Assembly (NCBI GenBank): GCA_036676295.1
Contig: JAKFDE010000016.1
Span: 682,001-746,000, forward strand
Length of the DNA: 64,000 nt
Direction of reading: 5' to 3'
From: UBA4416 sp036676295
Lineage (GTDB): Bacteria > Bacteroidota > Bacteroidia > B-17B0 > Aurantibacillaceae
Both the position numbers and the translations under genes were made by a program. Under the pieces are notes generated by a model. It was given only the letters and a program-made list of their open reading frames with translations, searched no databases and was not told the DNA's origin. Within the stretch, counting starts at the first letter, position 1. Every line of letters starts with the position of its first letter. Shown one piece after another: positions 50,943 to 60,104 of this stretch.

Positions 50943-52073
50943 TTATATTTTTTGAAATAAAGCGGCCGCGTTACAACCACCAAACCCTGAAGCCGTTTTA
51001 ATAAATGATGAAAATGATTTTGATTCGTGTTTTTCTATCATGGTAATATTACCACTCACACCTTTAGTTTCGTATCCTTCTGATTTTATCAATTGCTGAT
51101 TTCTTAAAGATTCTAAAGATAATACCGCTTCTAAAACGCCTGCGGCGCCCAGTGTGTGACCGTAATATCCTTTTAGACTATTAACCGGAACATCATTTAA
51201 ACCGGCTCTTTCAAAGGCAATGGATTCCATTTCATCATTAAAAGGCGTAGCTGTTCCGTGTGCAGAAACAAATCCAATATCTTCTTTATTTTTTAATTGC
51301 AAGTTTTGCAGACATTGAAACAAACCGTCACCGGTACGCGATGGTCCTGATATATGATTGGCATCATTAGCAGAAGCACCACTCACAATTTGAGTATTAT
51401 ATGACGTTGCTAATTCTTTTTTATTAGTGATCAAAATTGTAGAAACAGCTTCGCCTAAATTAATCCCAATTCTATTCGCATCAAAAGGCTTGCTGGGCTC
51501 ACTGCTTAAGGCATTGAACGATTTGAAACCACTGATGGTAAACTCTGATAAAATATCACCGCCACATACCAACACATTATCATAAGCGCCTTGTTCAATA
51601 AAACGTTGCGCCATAACAATGGCCAAAATACCTGAAATACAGGCATTAGAAAGCACAACCGGTGTATGAGCAAATTTAAAATATAACTGTAATTGTTTTG
51701 CGAAAACAGATAAGTAAGCGCGTTTAGGGTCAATATTTTTATATACATTCTCAAGTATATCAATATTCCCTTTTGTTGTAGAGTATATCAATAAGGTTCT
51801 GTGACCTCTTGGATCAATCCCACTTTGATCGATCACATCCTGAATCGATAAAATACTTAATTGTTCTAATTTTGTATAAGAATCGATATTGCCTAAAGGA
51901 GCGAAACGTTGTTTTAATTGTTCATCATCAATCTTTCCAACACAAAATATTTCGGTTGAAAAGGGAAGAATTATTTTTTTGACTCCCACTTTAGAATCAG
52001 AAACGGCTTGATAATTTTCTGCTGTAGAAAACCCAAGCGGACTGATAATATTATTGTACGAAGCAAAAATCAT
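50943..52073 (-). CDS. Beta-ketoacyl-ACP synthase, first gene of the KS-ACP operon
   Basis: A 376-residue condensing enzyme with C145 in LSNACISG, H272 in SAHGTAT and H306 in GYYGHTLGAA, all in place. It starts with ATG and leads a tightly packed minus-strand run of six genes (KS, short KS, ACP, KS, Cys-less KS, deacetylase) with gaps of 6 bp or less. The product class is not fixed by the sequence; an aryl polyene- or flexirubin-like lipid is possible, but ligase, dehydratase and acyltransferase genes are absent here. Confidence 0.9.
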   Translation of the reverse strand: MIFASYNNIISPLGFSTAENYQAVSDSKVGVKKIILPFSTEIFCVGKIDDEQLKQRFAPLGNIDSYTKLEQLSILSIQDVIDQSGIDPRGHRTLLIYSTTKGNIDILENVYKNIDPKRAYLSVFAKQLQLYFKFAHTPVVLSNACISGILAIVMAQRFIEQGAYDNVLVCGGDILSEFTISGFKSFNALSSEPSKPFDANRIGINLGEAVSTILITNKKELATSYNTQIVSGASANDANHISGPSRTGDGLFQCLQNLQLKNKEDIGFVSAHGTATPFNDEMESIAFERAGLNDVPVNSLKGYYGHTLGAAGVLEAVLSLESLRNQQLIKSEGYETKGVSGNITMIEKHESKSFSSFIKTASGFGGCNAAALFQKI

Positions 52074-52125
52074 GATGTATCAAATGTAAAAAAATAATTT
52101 AGACCAAGGCGAGACCGGTGCATAA

Positions 52126-52157
52126 CAAAAAACCTCCTCAAAACATGAGAAGGTTTT
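52126..52157 (-). terminator. Terminator after rpmF
   Basis: AACCTCCTC and GAGAAGGTT pair (one mismatch) around a 7-nt loop. On the minus strand the hairpin ends in GGTTTTTTG, 23 bp after the rpmF stop. Confidence 0.8.
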
Positions 52158-52179
52158 CATAAAATATATGAGGTAAAAA

Positions 52180-52371
52180 TTAAGCTTTAACCGCTTTTTC
52201 CATTACTACTTTTCCTTTGTAGTATAATTTTCCTTCAAACCAGTGTGCACGGTGCATTAAGTGAGCTTCACCTGTTGTGGCATCTTTTGTAATTGTCATG
52301 TGAGGTGCTTTGTATGTAGCACGACGAGAATCTCTACGTGATCTGGATAGTTTTCGTTTTGGATTAGGCAT
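52180..52371 (-). CDS. rpmF: 50S ribosomal protein L32
   Basis: A 63-residue basic protein with the L32 start MPNPKRKLSRSRRDSRRA and the mid-section LMHRAHWFEGKLYYKGK. The zinc cysteines of some L32 forms are absent, as is common in Bacteroidota. It follows the DUF177 gene, the usual bacterial pairing. Confidence 0.96.
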   Translation of the reverse strand: MPNPKRKLSRSRRDSRRATYKAPHMTITKDATTGEAHLMHRAHWFEGKLYYKGKVVMEKAVKA

Positions 52372-52382
52372 GGTATTTAATT

Positions 52383-52904
52383 TTAATTATTGTTAAACTT
52401 TATATTCTTTAATTGATCCCATTCCGGGTTCGGTTCTGTATCTACTTTTGTTTCATTAAATTTAGCTAAGGTATCTTCATCACATTCTACTTCTCCTTCT
52501 TCTAAATCTTCGCAAGGCACTTTTCGGCTAGGAATCGCTGTTGCTATGTATTCGTATAAGTACTGCGAAAAATCTGCTTCTTCTACTCCTTCTCTCAGCA
52601 CTAATATTTCATCATTGCTTTCTTCCGGATTACCATGTTTAATCACTAATTTTTCATGCCCTTCAATCGGGTGATCATAGTCAACTAAACATCTGTCGCA
52701 GCTAAGACCTAAAGTTCCCTCATAATCAAACAAAATTTGCATTAAGCTGCCTTGTTTAATTAAGTTCGCTTTTATATTAATTCGCGCCTTAGTTATTTCG
52801 TTGTCACTAAATTGTTCAAAGAACTTTTCTGTTATTTCAAACTCATATTGGTGTTCTCCTATTGATAAACCGCCAAACTGTATTTTGTACTGACTCTTAC
52901 CCAT
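52383..52904 (-). CDS. DUF177 (YceD) protein
   Basis: A 173-residue protein from ATG 52904; a longer reading to 52961 lacks support. It carries the DUF177 pattern with the Cys pair region GLSCDRCLVDYDHPIEGHEKLVI and DFSQYLYEYIATAIPSRKVPC. YceD is linked to 23S rRNA accumulation, and its gene almost always precedes rpmF as here. The acidic C-terminus is usual. Confidence 0.88.
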   Translation of the reverse strand: MGKSQYKIQFGGLSIGEHQYEFEITEKFFEQFSDNEITKARINIKANLIKQGSLMQILFDYEGTLGLSCDRCLVDYDHPIEGHEKLVIKHGNPEESNDEILVLREGVEEADFSQYLYEYIATAIPSRKVPCEDLEEGEVECDEDTLAKFNETKVDTEPNPEWDQLKNIKFNNN

Positions 52905-53020
52905 AACTTCTCTCTCCAAAATGGACGGCAAATATACGCCTTTATTTAAACTTATCAACAAAATTATTAAAAAATAATGTGTTTTTTGACTTATGTAATC
53001 TGTTGATTATCAAAATTTTA

Positions 53021-53638
53021 CTATTCATTAGTTTTTATCAGGCATTTTGGAATGTACCATTTAACAATAAACCGACTAAAATCAATGGTCTTACCCTCAC
53101 AGTCTACGTATTCGTTTCGTAAATTTCGTTTCAAGTACCAGGCCTTTCCATTTTGTATTTCCTGAATAACCAACTGTTTTAATTCCTCATTAGAACTGGC
53201 TTTATGTTGGCTACCTATTAAAAACCCCAACTCATTATTTCTCAGATCCATCTCACAAGCCAAACTATCAGGGCGTTCGCCAAATTCCAAGCTATTTTCA
53301 TCAAACTGCCGTTTGTTTCCTTTTTCGTGGGCAACCCCTAATTTTTTAAGTTTTTTAGCCTTAATGCTTCTGGCCAAAAAAGCCATGGTATACGCATGCC
53401 TAAATGCATCCAATTTTCCTCCACTTTCCAGGGTGTCTAAAAGCCTTGATTTTTTAACCAAATGGTACATTTCCATTGCTTTTGGCAACTGTTTTTTTAT
53501 TTTAATGGCGGCAAATGGATGAAAAACTGCCCAGCACTTTTCGTATTTGCTAATGTGATGTTGAGCAAACAACCCAAAATCAAAGCAAAAAAGAACCAGA
53601 AACAGAAAAAACCACAGTTTATGCTTTGAATTTAACAT
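53021..53638 (-). CDS. DUF6973-type exported protein
   Basis: A 205-residue protein from ATG 53638 with a signal peptide (about 1-26, ending LFAQ). The core DAFRHAYTMAFLARSIKAKKLKKLGVAHEKGN (about 90-120) with conserved His/Asp/Glu and the later ACEMDLRNNELGFLIG match the DUF6973 family of unknown function. The His-Asp pattern suggests a metal site or enzyme, not proven. Confidence 0.72.
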   Translation of the reverse strand: MLNSKHKLWFFLFLVLFCFDFGLFAQHHISKYEKCWAVFHPFAAIKIKKQLPKAMEMYHLVKKSRLLDTLESGGKLDAFRHAYTMAFLARSIKAKKLKKLGVAHEKGNKRQFDENSLEFGERPDSLACEMDLRNNELGFLIGSQHKASSNEELKQLVIQEIQNGKAWYLKRNLRNEYVDCEGKTIDFSRFIVKWYIPKCLIKTNE

Positions 53639-53704
53639 TGTAATGTTGAAACAGAATGAATTTAGGGTAAATTTAATCAATCCCTTTTGATATATTTGAA
53701 GTTG

Positions 53705-53977
53705 ATGGACTTTAAAAGTGATATAACAAAGCGTTTTTTTGCTAAGCAGGATATAGGTGCTGCTGAAAGCATAAACGATCTACGAGATAAGGAATTTAGT
53801 GGTAAAAGACTGAGTGCTGAAGAAAAATTTGCCCTTGTTAATTTTGACAGGTACCGTTTAGCGATCTTAAATTCTCAGGAAAATGAAGAACAATTTCACC
53901 AACATTACCGTCAGTTACAGGTAATTTCAAACTTGGGCGATTGGCGAGAGTTTCTGAAAGATGAATACTCAAAATAG
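53705..53977 (+). CDS. Small conserved hypothetical protein
   Basis: A 90-residue soluble, charged, mostly helical protein (DKEFSGKRLSAEEKFALVNFDRYR, EQFHQHYRQLQVISNLGDW). The start is ATG 53705. It is divergent from the DUF6973 gene and followed by a strong terminator, which supports it as a real single gene. The family is not known to me. Confidence 0.65.
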   Translation: MDFKSDITKRFFAKQDIGAAESINDLRDKEFSGKRLSAEEKFALVNFDRYRLAILNSQENEEQFHQHYRQLQVISNLGDWREFLKDEYSK

Positions 53978-53997
53978 GAATACAAGATTTTTCGACA

Positions 53998-54030
53998 AAG
54001 TGCTTCCATTATAGAAGCACTTTTTTTATT
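53998..54030 (+). terminator. Rho-independent terminator
   Basis: A perfect 9-bp stem AAGTGCTTC/GAAGCACTT with a 7-nt loop, followed by a T-rich run, 20 bp after the small gene. Confidence 0.9.
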
Positions 54031-54053
54031 TTTATACAATAAAACCCAGTTAC

Positions 54054-55067
54054 ATGAACGCAAAAACATTAGGTCAGTTTATCATTGAAAAACAAAACGA
54101 TTTTCCATTTGCAAAAGGTGAGTTATCCCGATTATTACGAGATATTGCTATTGCCGCTAAAATTGTAAACAGAGAGGTTACCAAAGCCGGTTTAGTAGAA
54201 ATACTAGGAGAAACCGGAGACACCAATGTGCAAGGTGAGCGCGTTAAAAAATTAGATGTTTTTGCAAACGACCAATTCATTGCTGCTTTAAAAGCAGGTG
54301 GAGAATGTTGTGCGATTGCAAGCGAAGAAAACGAAGACATTATTCCAATTGAATCTGAAATTTCTAAAAATGCGCGTTATGTTGTAGCTATGGATCCATT
54401 GGATGGTTCCTCAAACATTGATGTGAACGTTTCTATCGGAACTATTTTTTCAATTTACCGTCGCGTAAGTTTAAATGGCCCTGGTACTCACGAAGATTTT
54501 ATGCAACGCGGAACTGAGCAGGTTGCTGCCGGTTATATCATCTACGGTTCTTCGGCTATGTTGGTTTACACTACAGGAAAAGGTGTTAACGGATTTACTT
54601 TAGATCCAAGTATTGGCGAGTTCTGTTTGTCTCATCCAAATATGCAAATGCCTAAAGAAGGTAAAATATACTCTGTTAACGAAGGAAACTACTTACATTT
54701 TCCTGACGGCGTAAAAAAATATATTAAATATTGTCAGGAAGAGGACTTAGCAACCAGTCGCCCATACTCTAGCCGTTATATTGGTTCTGGTGTTGCTGAT
54801 ATTCACCGTAATTTAATTGTTGGCGGAATTTACATTTACCCAACTACCACTAAATCTCCAAAAGGAAAATTACGTTTATTATACGAATGTAATCCATTAG
54901 CTTTTATTATTGAACAAGCAGGCGGCAAGGCAACCGATGGCTACAACCGTATTATGGAGCAAGACATTACTGAGTTACATCAGCGCACTCCTCTATTCCT
55001 TGGTTCTACTGCCATGATGGAAAAAGCCATGGAGTTTATGAAAAAATATAAAGAAGTTAGTGCTTAA
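54054..55067 (+). CDS. fbp: Fructose-1,6-bisphosphatase, class I
   Basis: A 337-residue gluconeogenic enzyme that converts fructose 1,6-bisphosphate to fructose 6-phosphate. The metal-binding signature DPLDGSSNIDVNVSIGT (about 118-134), the SEENEDI loop and the C-terminal GGKATDGYNRIMEQ / LHQRTPLFLGS segments are intact. It is a single gene between two terminators. Confidence 0.97.
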   Translation: MNAKTLGQFIIEKQNDFPFAKGELSRLLRDIAIAAKIVNREVTKAGLVEILGETGDTNVQGERVKKLDVFANDQFIAALKAGGECCAIASEENEDIIPIESEISKNARYVVAMDPLDGSSNIDVNVSIGTIFSIYRRVSLNGPGTHEDFMQRGTEQVAAGYIIYGSSAMLVYTTGKGVNGFTLDPSIGEFCLSHPNMQMPKEGKIYSVNEGNYLHFPDGVKKYIKYCQEEDLATSRPYSSRYIGSGVADIHRNLIVGGIYIYPTTTKSPKGKLRLLYECNPLAFIIEQAGGKATDGYNRIMEQDITELHQRTPLFLGSTAMMEKAMEFMKKYKEVSA

Positions 55068-55086
55068 CTAATTAATACTTTAATAG

Positions 55087-55119
55087 AGTCATGCTGAATT
55101 TTTTAGCATGACTTTTTTA
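55087..55119 (+). terminator. Terminator after fbp
   Basis: A perfect 9-bp stem AGTCATGCT/AGCATGACT with a loop of 9 nt and TTTTTT downstream, 20 bp after the fbp stop. Confidence 0.92.
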
Positions 55120-55186
55120 TTTATGAAAGTATTAAATTTTATCCTTCATTGACATATTCATTTAACTTTAGTATCTTAGGTACTTT

Positions 55187-56599
55187 ATGCAAGAAACCAG
55201 TATCCCTGAAAATATCGTAAAAGCTGAGTTTTATAAATCAACTGAAAAATTTCATGTGATTGCTTGTTGGATTGGTATTGCCTTAAATTTAATGTGGTTT
55301 GCCAGCGATTACTTGGTATTACCAGAGTACTGGATCTCATTTTTAATTTTCAGAGTGTGTGTTTGCTTAATAAGTGTGATCGCTTTATTAGGGAGAAACT
55401 TCTTTAAAATTAGCATTTACACCTGTGTATTTATTTTAGTCTTGGGCATTTCAATTCAAAACGCTTATATGTGGAGTGTGATGGATATACCGCATTTACA
55501 AAAACACGCCTTTGCTTATATCGCATTATTTATTGGAGTGGGTATGTTAGTGCTATGGGAAATGAAACTCTCTTTGATCTTAGCCATTGCTACTTTAATT
55601 AGCAATATTGTTTTTTATAAACTCAACAGTAAACTTAGTGTTGATGAATTTTTAATTAATGGTGGGTTACTAACGCTAACTGTAGCTATTTTTTGTATTT
55701 TTTTAATCAGAAATCGTTACCGCTTAACTTATAACGAAATTAAAAGCAGATTAGAATTAGAGAAATCTAAAACATTGATCGAATTTCAAAAAGAAGAAGT
55801 TGAGGAGAAAAATAAAGAAATTACAGATAGTTTAAAATATGCCAAGCGATTACAAGAAGCGTTATTACCACCAAAAAACTTATTAGAAAGTGCCTTTAAA
55901 GACAATTTTTTTATTTTATACAAACCTCGTGATATTGTTAGCGGTGATTTTTATTGGGTAAGAAAAACGCAAACCACTCCTAGTGTTGGTGATCCGGTAG
56001 AATATCTACTTATAGCTGTTGCAGATTGCACAGGACATGGCGTACCCGGCGCATTTATGAGTTTATTGGGTTCAAATTTTTTACATCAAAGTGCTGTTGA
56101 AAAAAACGTGAATTCTCCTGCCGAAGCTTTAGATTTTTTAAATCAAAAAATCATCAACACGCTTAATCATGGTTATGGTGAGGAAAAAATTCGTGATGGT
56201 ATGGACATTTCATTTATTGCCATCAATCTGCAAACCAGAGAACTTGCTTATTCGGGCGCTAATAATCCTGTTTATATTGTACGCGAAAAATCACTGGAAA
56301 CATTAAAACCAACCAAACAAGCTATTGGCAATATGAATGATGAAGTATTGCCATACACAAATAATGCCGTCAAATTAAATCCAAATGATTGCATTTATTT
56401 ATTTACAGATGGTTATGCCGATCAGTTTGGTGGCCCAAAAGGAAAAAAATTAAAACGTAAATTGTTTGAAGAAGCATTGATTGAATGTTCAGATAAAACC
56501 ATGGAAGAACAAAAAATGTATTTAGAATCTATTTTCGCTAATTGGAAAGGCGACTTAGATCAAGTAGATGATATATGTGTACTGGGAATCCGAATTTAA
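55187..56599 (+). CDS. Membrane-bound PP2C/SpoIIE-type Ser/Thr phosphatase
   Basis: A 470-residue protein. About six transmembrane helices (residues 20-178) are followed by a short coiled coil (about 183-225, EIKSRLELEKSKTLIEFQKEEVEEKNKEI) and a SpoIIE/PP2C domain (about 235-470). The metal-binding acids are in VSGDFYWV, VADCTGHGVPGAFMSLLG and LFTDGYADQFGG. It dephosphorylates a protein partner in response to a membrane signal, typically an anti-sigma-antagonist pathway; partner genes are not adjacent. Confidence 0.88.
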   Translation: MQETSIPENIVKAEFYKSTEKFHVIACWIGIALNLMWFASDYLVLPEYWISFLIFRVCVCLISVIALLGRNFFKISIYTCVFILVLGISIQNAYMWSVMDIPHLQKHAFAYIALFIGVGMLVLWEMKLSLILAIATLISNIVFYKLNSKLSVDEFLINGGLLTLTVAIFCIFLIRNRYRLTYNEIKSRLELEKSKTLIEFQKEEVEEKNKEITDSLKYAKRLQEALLPPKNLLESAFKDNFFILYKPRDIVSGDFYWVRKTQTTPSVGDPVEYLLIAVADCTGHGVPGAFMSLLGSNFLHQSAVEKNVNSPAEALDFLNQKIINTLNHGYGEEKIRDGMDISFIAINLQTRELAYSGANNPVYIVREKSLETLKPTKQAIGNMNDEVLPYTNNAVKLNPNDCIYLFTDGYADQFGGPKGKKLKRKLFEEALIECSDKTMEEQKMYLESIFANWKGDLDQVDDICVLGIRI

Positions 56600-56608
56600 T
56601 TTATAAAA

Positions 56609-56640
56609 AAGAGCCGGCTTTTCAACCGGCTCTTACATTT
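56609..56640 (+). terminator. Terminator after the PP2C gene
   Basis: A perfect 9-bp GC-rich stem AAGAGCCGG/CCGGCTCTT with an 8-nt loop. It has A-rich and T-rich flanks and probably serves both convergent genes. Confidence 0.9.
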
Positions 56641-56666
56641 TTTACGTTTATATACTAATTGCTTTT

Positions 56667-57131
56667 TTAAAGAGATGTGTAAGCAGTAGTTTTAATAATA
56701 TCACCTTTTTCATCCCACTGAAACCAAGTTCCTACTTTCTCACCATCTTTGTATTCCATTTTAAAAAGCTTCGTTCCATTGTCGCCGTACACCATCCACT
56801 CGCCATGTTTCTTGTCGTTTTTGTATGACGCTTGGGCGCTTAAAGAACCATTAATATTGTAACGCAACCATATACCGTATTTCATGTTGTTTTCGTATTG
56901 TCCGGTTTCCATCTTCTGACCGCTCTCGTAGTATTTTATTACTTCGCCACTTATCTGACCGTCTTTAATGTTTAACTCTTCTTTGACTTTACCATTATCG
57001 AAATACACGTTGTATTTACCGGTATAAGCCGTTTCGTTTTGAAGGTACAAGCCGTTTTTAAAAGTAATTTGTTGAGAGTAAACAATACTTGAAACAAGAA
57101 TGAAACTTATTATGAGGATTAATTTATTCAT
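56667..57131 (-). CDS. Exported MORN-repeat protein (YwqK-like)
   Basis: A 154-residue protein from ATG 57131 with a signal peptide (about 1-19, ending VYSQ). The rest is a run of MORN/YwqK beta-hairpin repeats (YTGKYNVYFDNGKVKEEL, ISGEVIKYYESGQKMETG, KYGIWLRYNINGSLSAQ, KHGEWMVYGDNGTKLF, KVGTWFQWDEKGDI). Databases often call such proteins YwqK-family antitoxins, but there is no toxin gene beside it and the signal peptide argues for an envelope role. Confidence 0.82.
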   Translation of the reverse strand: MNKLILIISFILVSSIVYSQQITFKNGLYLQNETAYTGKYNVYFDNGKVKEELNIKDGQISGEVIKYYESGQKMETGQYENNMKYGIWLRYNINGSLSAQASYKNDKKHGEWMVYGDNGTKLFKMEYKDGEKVGTWFQWDEKGDIIKTTAYTSL

Positions 57132-57252
57132 GATTTTGGTAATTAAATTGTGAACTAAAATCCTGAATGGATTCTTAAACAATTATACCAAAATAAAATA
57201 AAATGGTTGCAAAAATAACAAAAATTTAACCTTAACTTTACATTAGGATTCC

Positions 57253-57591
57253 TTACTCTGACTGGAGATTGATCGCTAAATTTCCAGAGTTGGATTGTAT
57301 GTCTTGCAGGTTAACGACTTGAGAAGAATAGCCTACTTGAGAGAACTCTAGTTTTGGATTTTCATCAGTGTTTATTTGTAAGTAAATGAAAAAACGACCT
57401 TCCAGATCAGAATAAAAAGCTTTTTCGCAATTAGAACAATTGATCTTTACACCGGCTAATAATTCATTATTAGATGAATCCATTATTTTACCGCTGATCA
57501 TAATACTTCTTGTTTTAGGATTCTCTCCTGCAAAGCTTAACGCGGGGCAAATGAATACAATAACTAAGAGTAAGTAAACTAATTTTTTCAT
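57253..57591 (-). CDS. Small exported carboxypeptidase-regulatory-like protein
   Basis: A 112-residue protein from ATG 57591 with a signal peptide (about 1-21). The mature part is one Ig-like CarboxypepD_reg domain (ISGKIMDSSNNELLAGVKINCSN, FYSDLEGRFFIYLQI, LEFSQVGYSSQVVNL). This is the module found at the front of TonB-dependent receptors, here standing alone. Two Cys (in CSNC) may form a disulfide. The role is unknown. Confidence 0.75.
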   Translation of the reverse strand: MKKLVYLLLVIVFICPALSFAGENPKTRSIMISGKIMDSSNNELLAGVKINCSNCEKAFYSDLEGRFFIYLQINTDENPKLEFSQVGYSSQVVNLQDIQSNSGNLAINLQSE

Positions 57592-57670
57592 ACAGCAAAG
57601 TAACTTCAAGTATTTAAACTTAAGTTAATGCTTATGTTACGAGAATGTTATGTTTTTACTCTATAAAAGA

Positions 57671-58495
57671 TTAGTGGATACCACTACTGATGCTCTCGCG
57701 TTTCATTGGATTGATTGACATTACAGGGATGTTACTGGATTCCACTATTTTTTGAGAAACAGCGCCACCAAACATTTCACCTAAACTCAGATCTTTCTTA
57801 TTCATCTGTACGATCAGATCACACTCATTATTATTAGCGTAAGTAATAATAGCTTCGGCAACATTAGTAGCAGGAATAGATTTATTCGTACACTCTGCGC
57901 CTTTATCTTTAATGTATTTTTTAACCTGATTTAAATAGGGTAATAATTGATTTTCGTATTTTTCATCGCTCGGATGAAATACTGAAACAATTCTGATAGT
58001 AGCTCCATAATATTTTGCTAATTGCACAACAATGCTCACCTTCTCTCTACTCTCCGCACTTAAGTCAATTGGCATCACTATGTTTTTACATTCGTTTCGA
58101 TTATCTACCGAACGCATGGTAATAACCGGACAAGGTGCGTGATTAATGAATTTAGTGATATTGCTGCCGCCAAAAAAACTTCTAAACCTTACTTGTGTAT
58201 CCAAGCCAACTACAATTAAAGAACTCTCCAACTCTTCCGCTTTTTTATCGGTCAATTCATAAACATCCCCTTTTAAATTGATCGCCTCTACCTCTAAACC
58301 GGATTCTAATTTGGTGGCTTGTGCCAATTGCTCCAACTCTGTTTGATGGTCTGTATTGCTGTTAGGATCAGCGTGCATCAATATTAATTTTGAATGTGTG
58401 AATTTAGCAAGGTTGTATGTCTGCTTGATAGCAACCAAAGATTGTTTAGAAAAATCTACGGGAATTAAAATCGAATGATTTTCTTTTATAATCAT
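57671..58495 (-). CDS. Universal stress protein with two UspA domains
   Basis: About 274 residues from ATG 58495 (ATG 58510 also possible). There are two tandem UspA folds: SILIPVDFSKQSLVAIKQ at the start of the first and NIVMPIDLSAESREKV at the start of the second. The second ends with LIVQMNKKDLSLGEMFGGAVSQKIVESSNIPVM, with the ATP-binding-type Gly/Ser loop partly kept. It is next to the complex I operon but separated by about 100 bp and probably independent. Confidence 0.88.
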   Translation of the reverse strand: MIIKENHSILIPVDFSKQSLVAIKQTYNLAKFTHSKLILMHADPNSNTDHQTELEQLAQATKLESGLEVEAINLKGDVYELTDKKAEELESSLIVVGLDTQVRFRSFFGGSNITKFINHAPCPVITMRSVDNRNECKNIVMPIDLSAESREKVSIVVQLAKYYGATIRIVSVFHPSDEKYENQLLPYLNQVKKYIKDKGAECTNKSIPATNVAEAIITYANNNECDLIVQMNKKDLSLGEMFGGAVSQKIVESSNIPVMSINPMKRESISSGIH

Positions 58496-58599
58496 AAAAT
58501 AGAGTTTCATCGAAATTAGATAAAACAATTCATAACTCAAAAGAAAATAGCTGTTCGTTTATTAAACTACACTAATAAATGCGTGAAAGATCAATTGAT

Positions 58600-59997
58600 T
58601 TAACTGAAAATCTCGATCACATAATTAGGAACTAATCCTAAAGCAATCGTAAATAAAGTGGTTAATACCAATAATACAACATGAGACGTTTCAATTTGTA
58701 TTGGTTCATGTTGCCCCTCCGCTTTTTTGAAATACATCGCAATGATCACTTTGAAATAATAGTAAACACCAACCGCCGACGTTAAGATCGCCAAAATAAT
58801 TAACCATTTGTACGGCGTACCTATCATTGTTGTAAACACAAAATATTTAGCAAAGAAACCTGCTGTTACCGGAATACCGGCTAATGATAACATCGCAATC
58901 ACCATACAAACTGCCAATAAAGGATGACGTTTTCCTAAACCATTAAATGCTTCAATGTTTACATTATCATTGTTTTTAGACACGTTATACAATACTGTAA
59001 AAGCTGCAATTGAACCGATTGAATATGCTAAAGAATAATATAAAATTGCGTTCACGCTTCCAAAACCTCTGTTGTTAGCTAAAATAGCCATTAACATAAA
59101 CGCTGCATGACTAATACTTGAATACGCTAACATACGTTTCACACTTTGTTGTGTAGCAGCCGTAACATTTGAAATGATCAATGATAAAGCAATGATCACT
59201 GCTAATACCATGCTCCACGAATCACTCACCTTACCAAATACGACTAAGAATAAATGCATGAAAGCGGCAAATGCTGCTGTTTTAACGATGGTGCTCATTA
59301 AAGCTGTAATTACTGTAGGAGAGCCTTCATAAACATCCGGAGCCCAAAAATGGAAAGGTGCAGCACTTACTTTAAAACACATCGCTACTAAGATCATTAA
59401 TACACCGGCATAGAAAAAGACTGGCAATTCTCCACCTGATTGAGAAATATAACTGCGGATAGCCATTAGATCGAAACTTCCAGTAGCACCATAAATTAAA
59501 GCGATACCAAATAATAAAAATCCGGATGCAAATGATCCCATGATCAAATATTTGAAACCTGCTTCGTTAGAGGCCAGATCACGCTTACGGCTCGCTGCTA
59601 ATACATACATAGGAATAGATAAGATCTCAACCCCTAAAAACAAAGTTGTCATGTTGCTGAAAGACGTTAACATTAAAGCTCCTACTAAAGCAAATAACAC
59701 TAAAGCAAAATGATCGGTGATGTGATCATGTTCAAAATAATCATTCGCTAAAATAAACCAGAAAAAAGCTGTTGCTAAGATCACGCCGCTAAATGCTAAA
59801 GCCACATCATCAAAACGAATCATATTATCAAACAAAGGAATAGACATGTGATTGTCTGGTCCCCATTCCATAAAAATAGAAACATAAGCCCCCAACACTC
59901 CTATTAACACCATTGGAAATAATGCTTTCTTGAATTTAAAAATCTCCGCCAGCATGGCTAAAATCCCTAATCCGCTTATAATAAAAAGTCCTTTCAT
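58600..59997 (-). CDS. nuoN: NADH-quinone oxidoreductase subunit N
   Basis: A 465-residue antiporter-like membrane subunit of complex I with about 14 helices. Proton-channel motifs: LVGALMLTSFSNMTTLFLGVEILSIPMYVLAA (Glu in helix 5) and KVSAAPFHFWAPDVYEGSPT (Lys in helix 7), with ILAYSSISHAAFM following. It is the last gene of the nuo operon; a 107-bp gap with a short direct repeat separates it from nuoM. Confidence 0.95.
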   Translation of the reverse strand: MKGLFIISGLGILAMLAEIFKFKKALFPMVLIGVLGAYVSIFMEWGPDNHMSIPLFDNMIRFDDVALAFSGVILATAFFWFILANDYFEHDHITDHFALVLFALVGALMLTSFSNMTTLFLGVEILSIPMYVLAASRKRDLASNEAGFKYLIMGSFASGFLLFGIALIYGATGSFDLMAIRSYISQSGGELPVFFYAGVLMILVAMCFKVSAAPFHFWAPDVYEGSPTVITALMSTIVKTAAFAAFMHLFLVVFGKVSDSWSMVLAVIIALSLIISNVTAATQQSVKRMLAYSSISHAAFMLMAILANNRGFGSVNAILYYSLAYSIGSIAAFTVLYNVSKNNDNVNIEAFNGLGKRHPLLAVCMVIAMLSLAGIPVTAGFFAKYFVFTTMIGTPYKWLIILAILTSAVGVYYYFKVIIAMYFKKAEGQHEPIQIETSHVVLLVLTTLFTIALGLVPNYVIEIFS

Positions 59998-60001
59998 ATC
60001 T

Positions 60002-60035
60002 AAAATTTTGAATGCTAAATTTTGAATGCTAAATG
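60002..60035. repeat. Short tandem direct repeat between nuoM and nuoN
   Basis: AAATTTTGAATGCT occurs twice in tandem, and the surrounding 107-bp gap is unusually long for this operon. No gene or terminator is seen in it. Confidence 0.55.
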
Positions 60036-60104
60036 ATTAGTTATTCAAAATCTAAAAGTTTATTCTTTAATGTTTAATTTGTTCTTACAATAATTTAAAA
60101 TTTA

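Noticed and set aside
56667..57131. YwqK-type antitoxin of a toxin-antitoxin pair
   Set aside because: The protein has an export signal and no adjacent small toxin gene, so the common database label is not supported.
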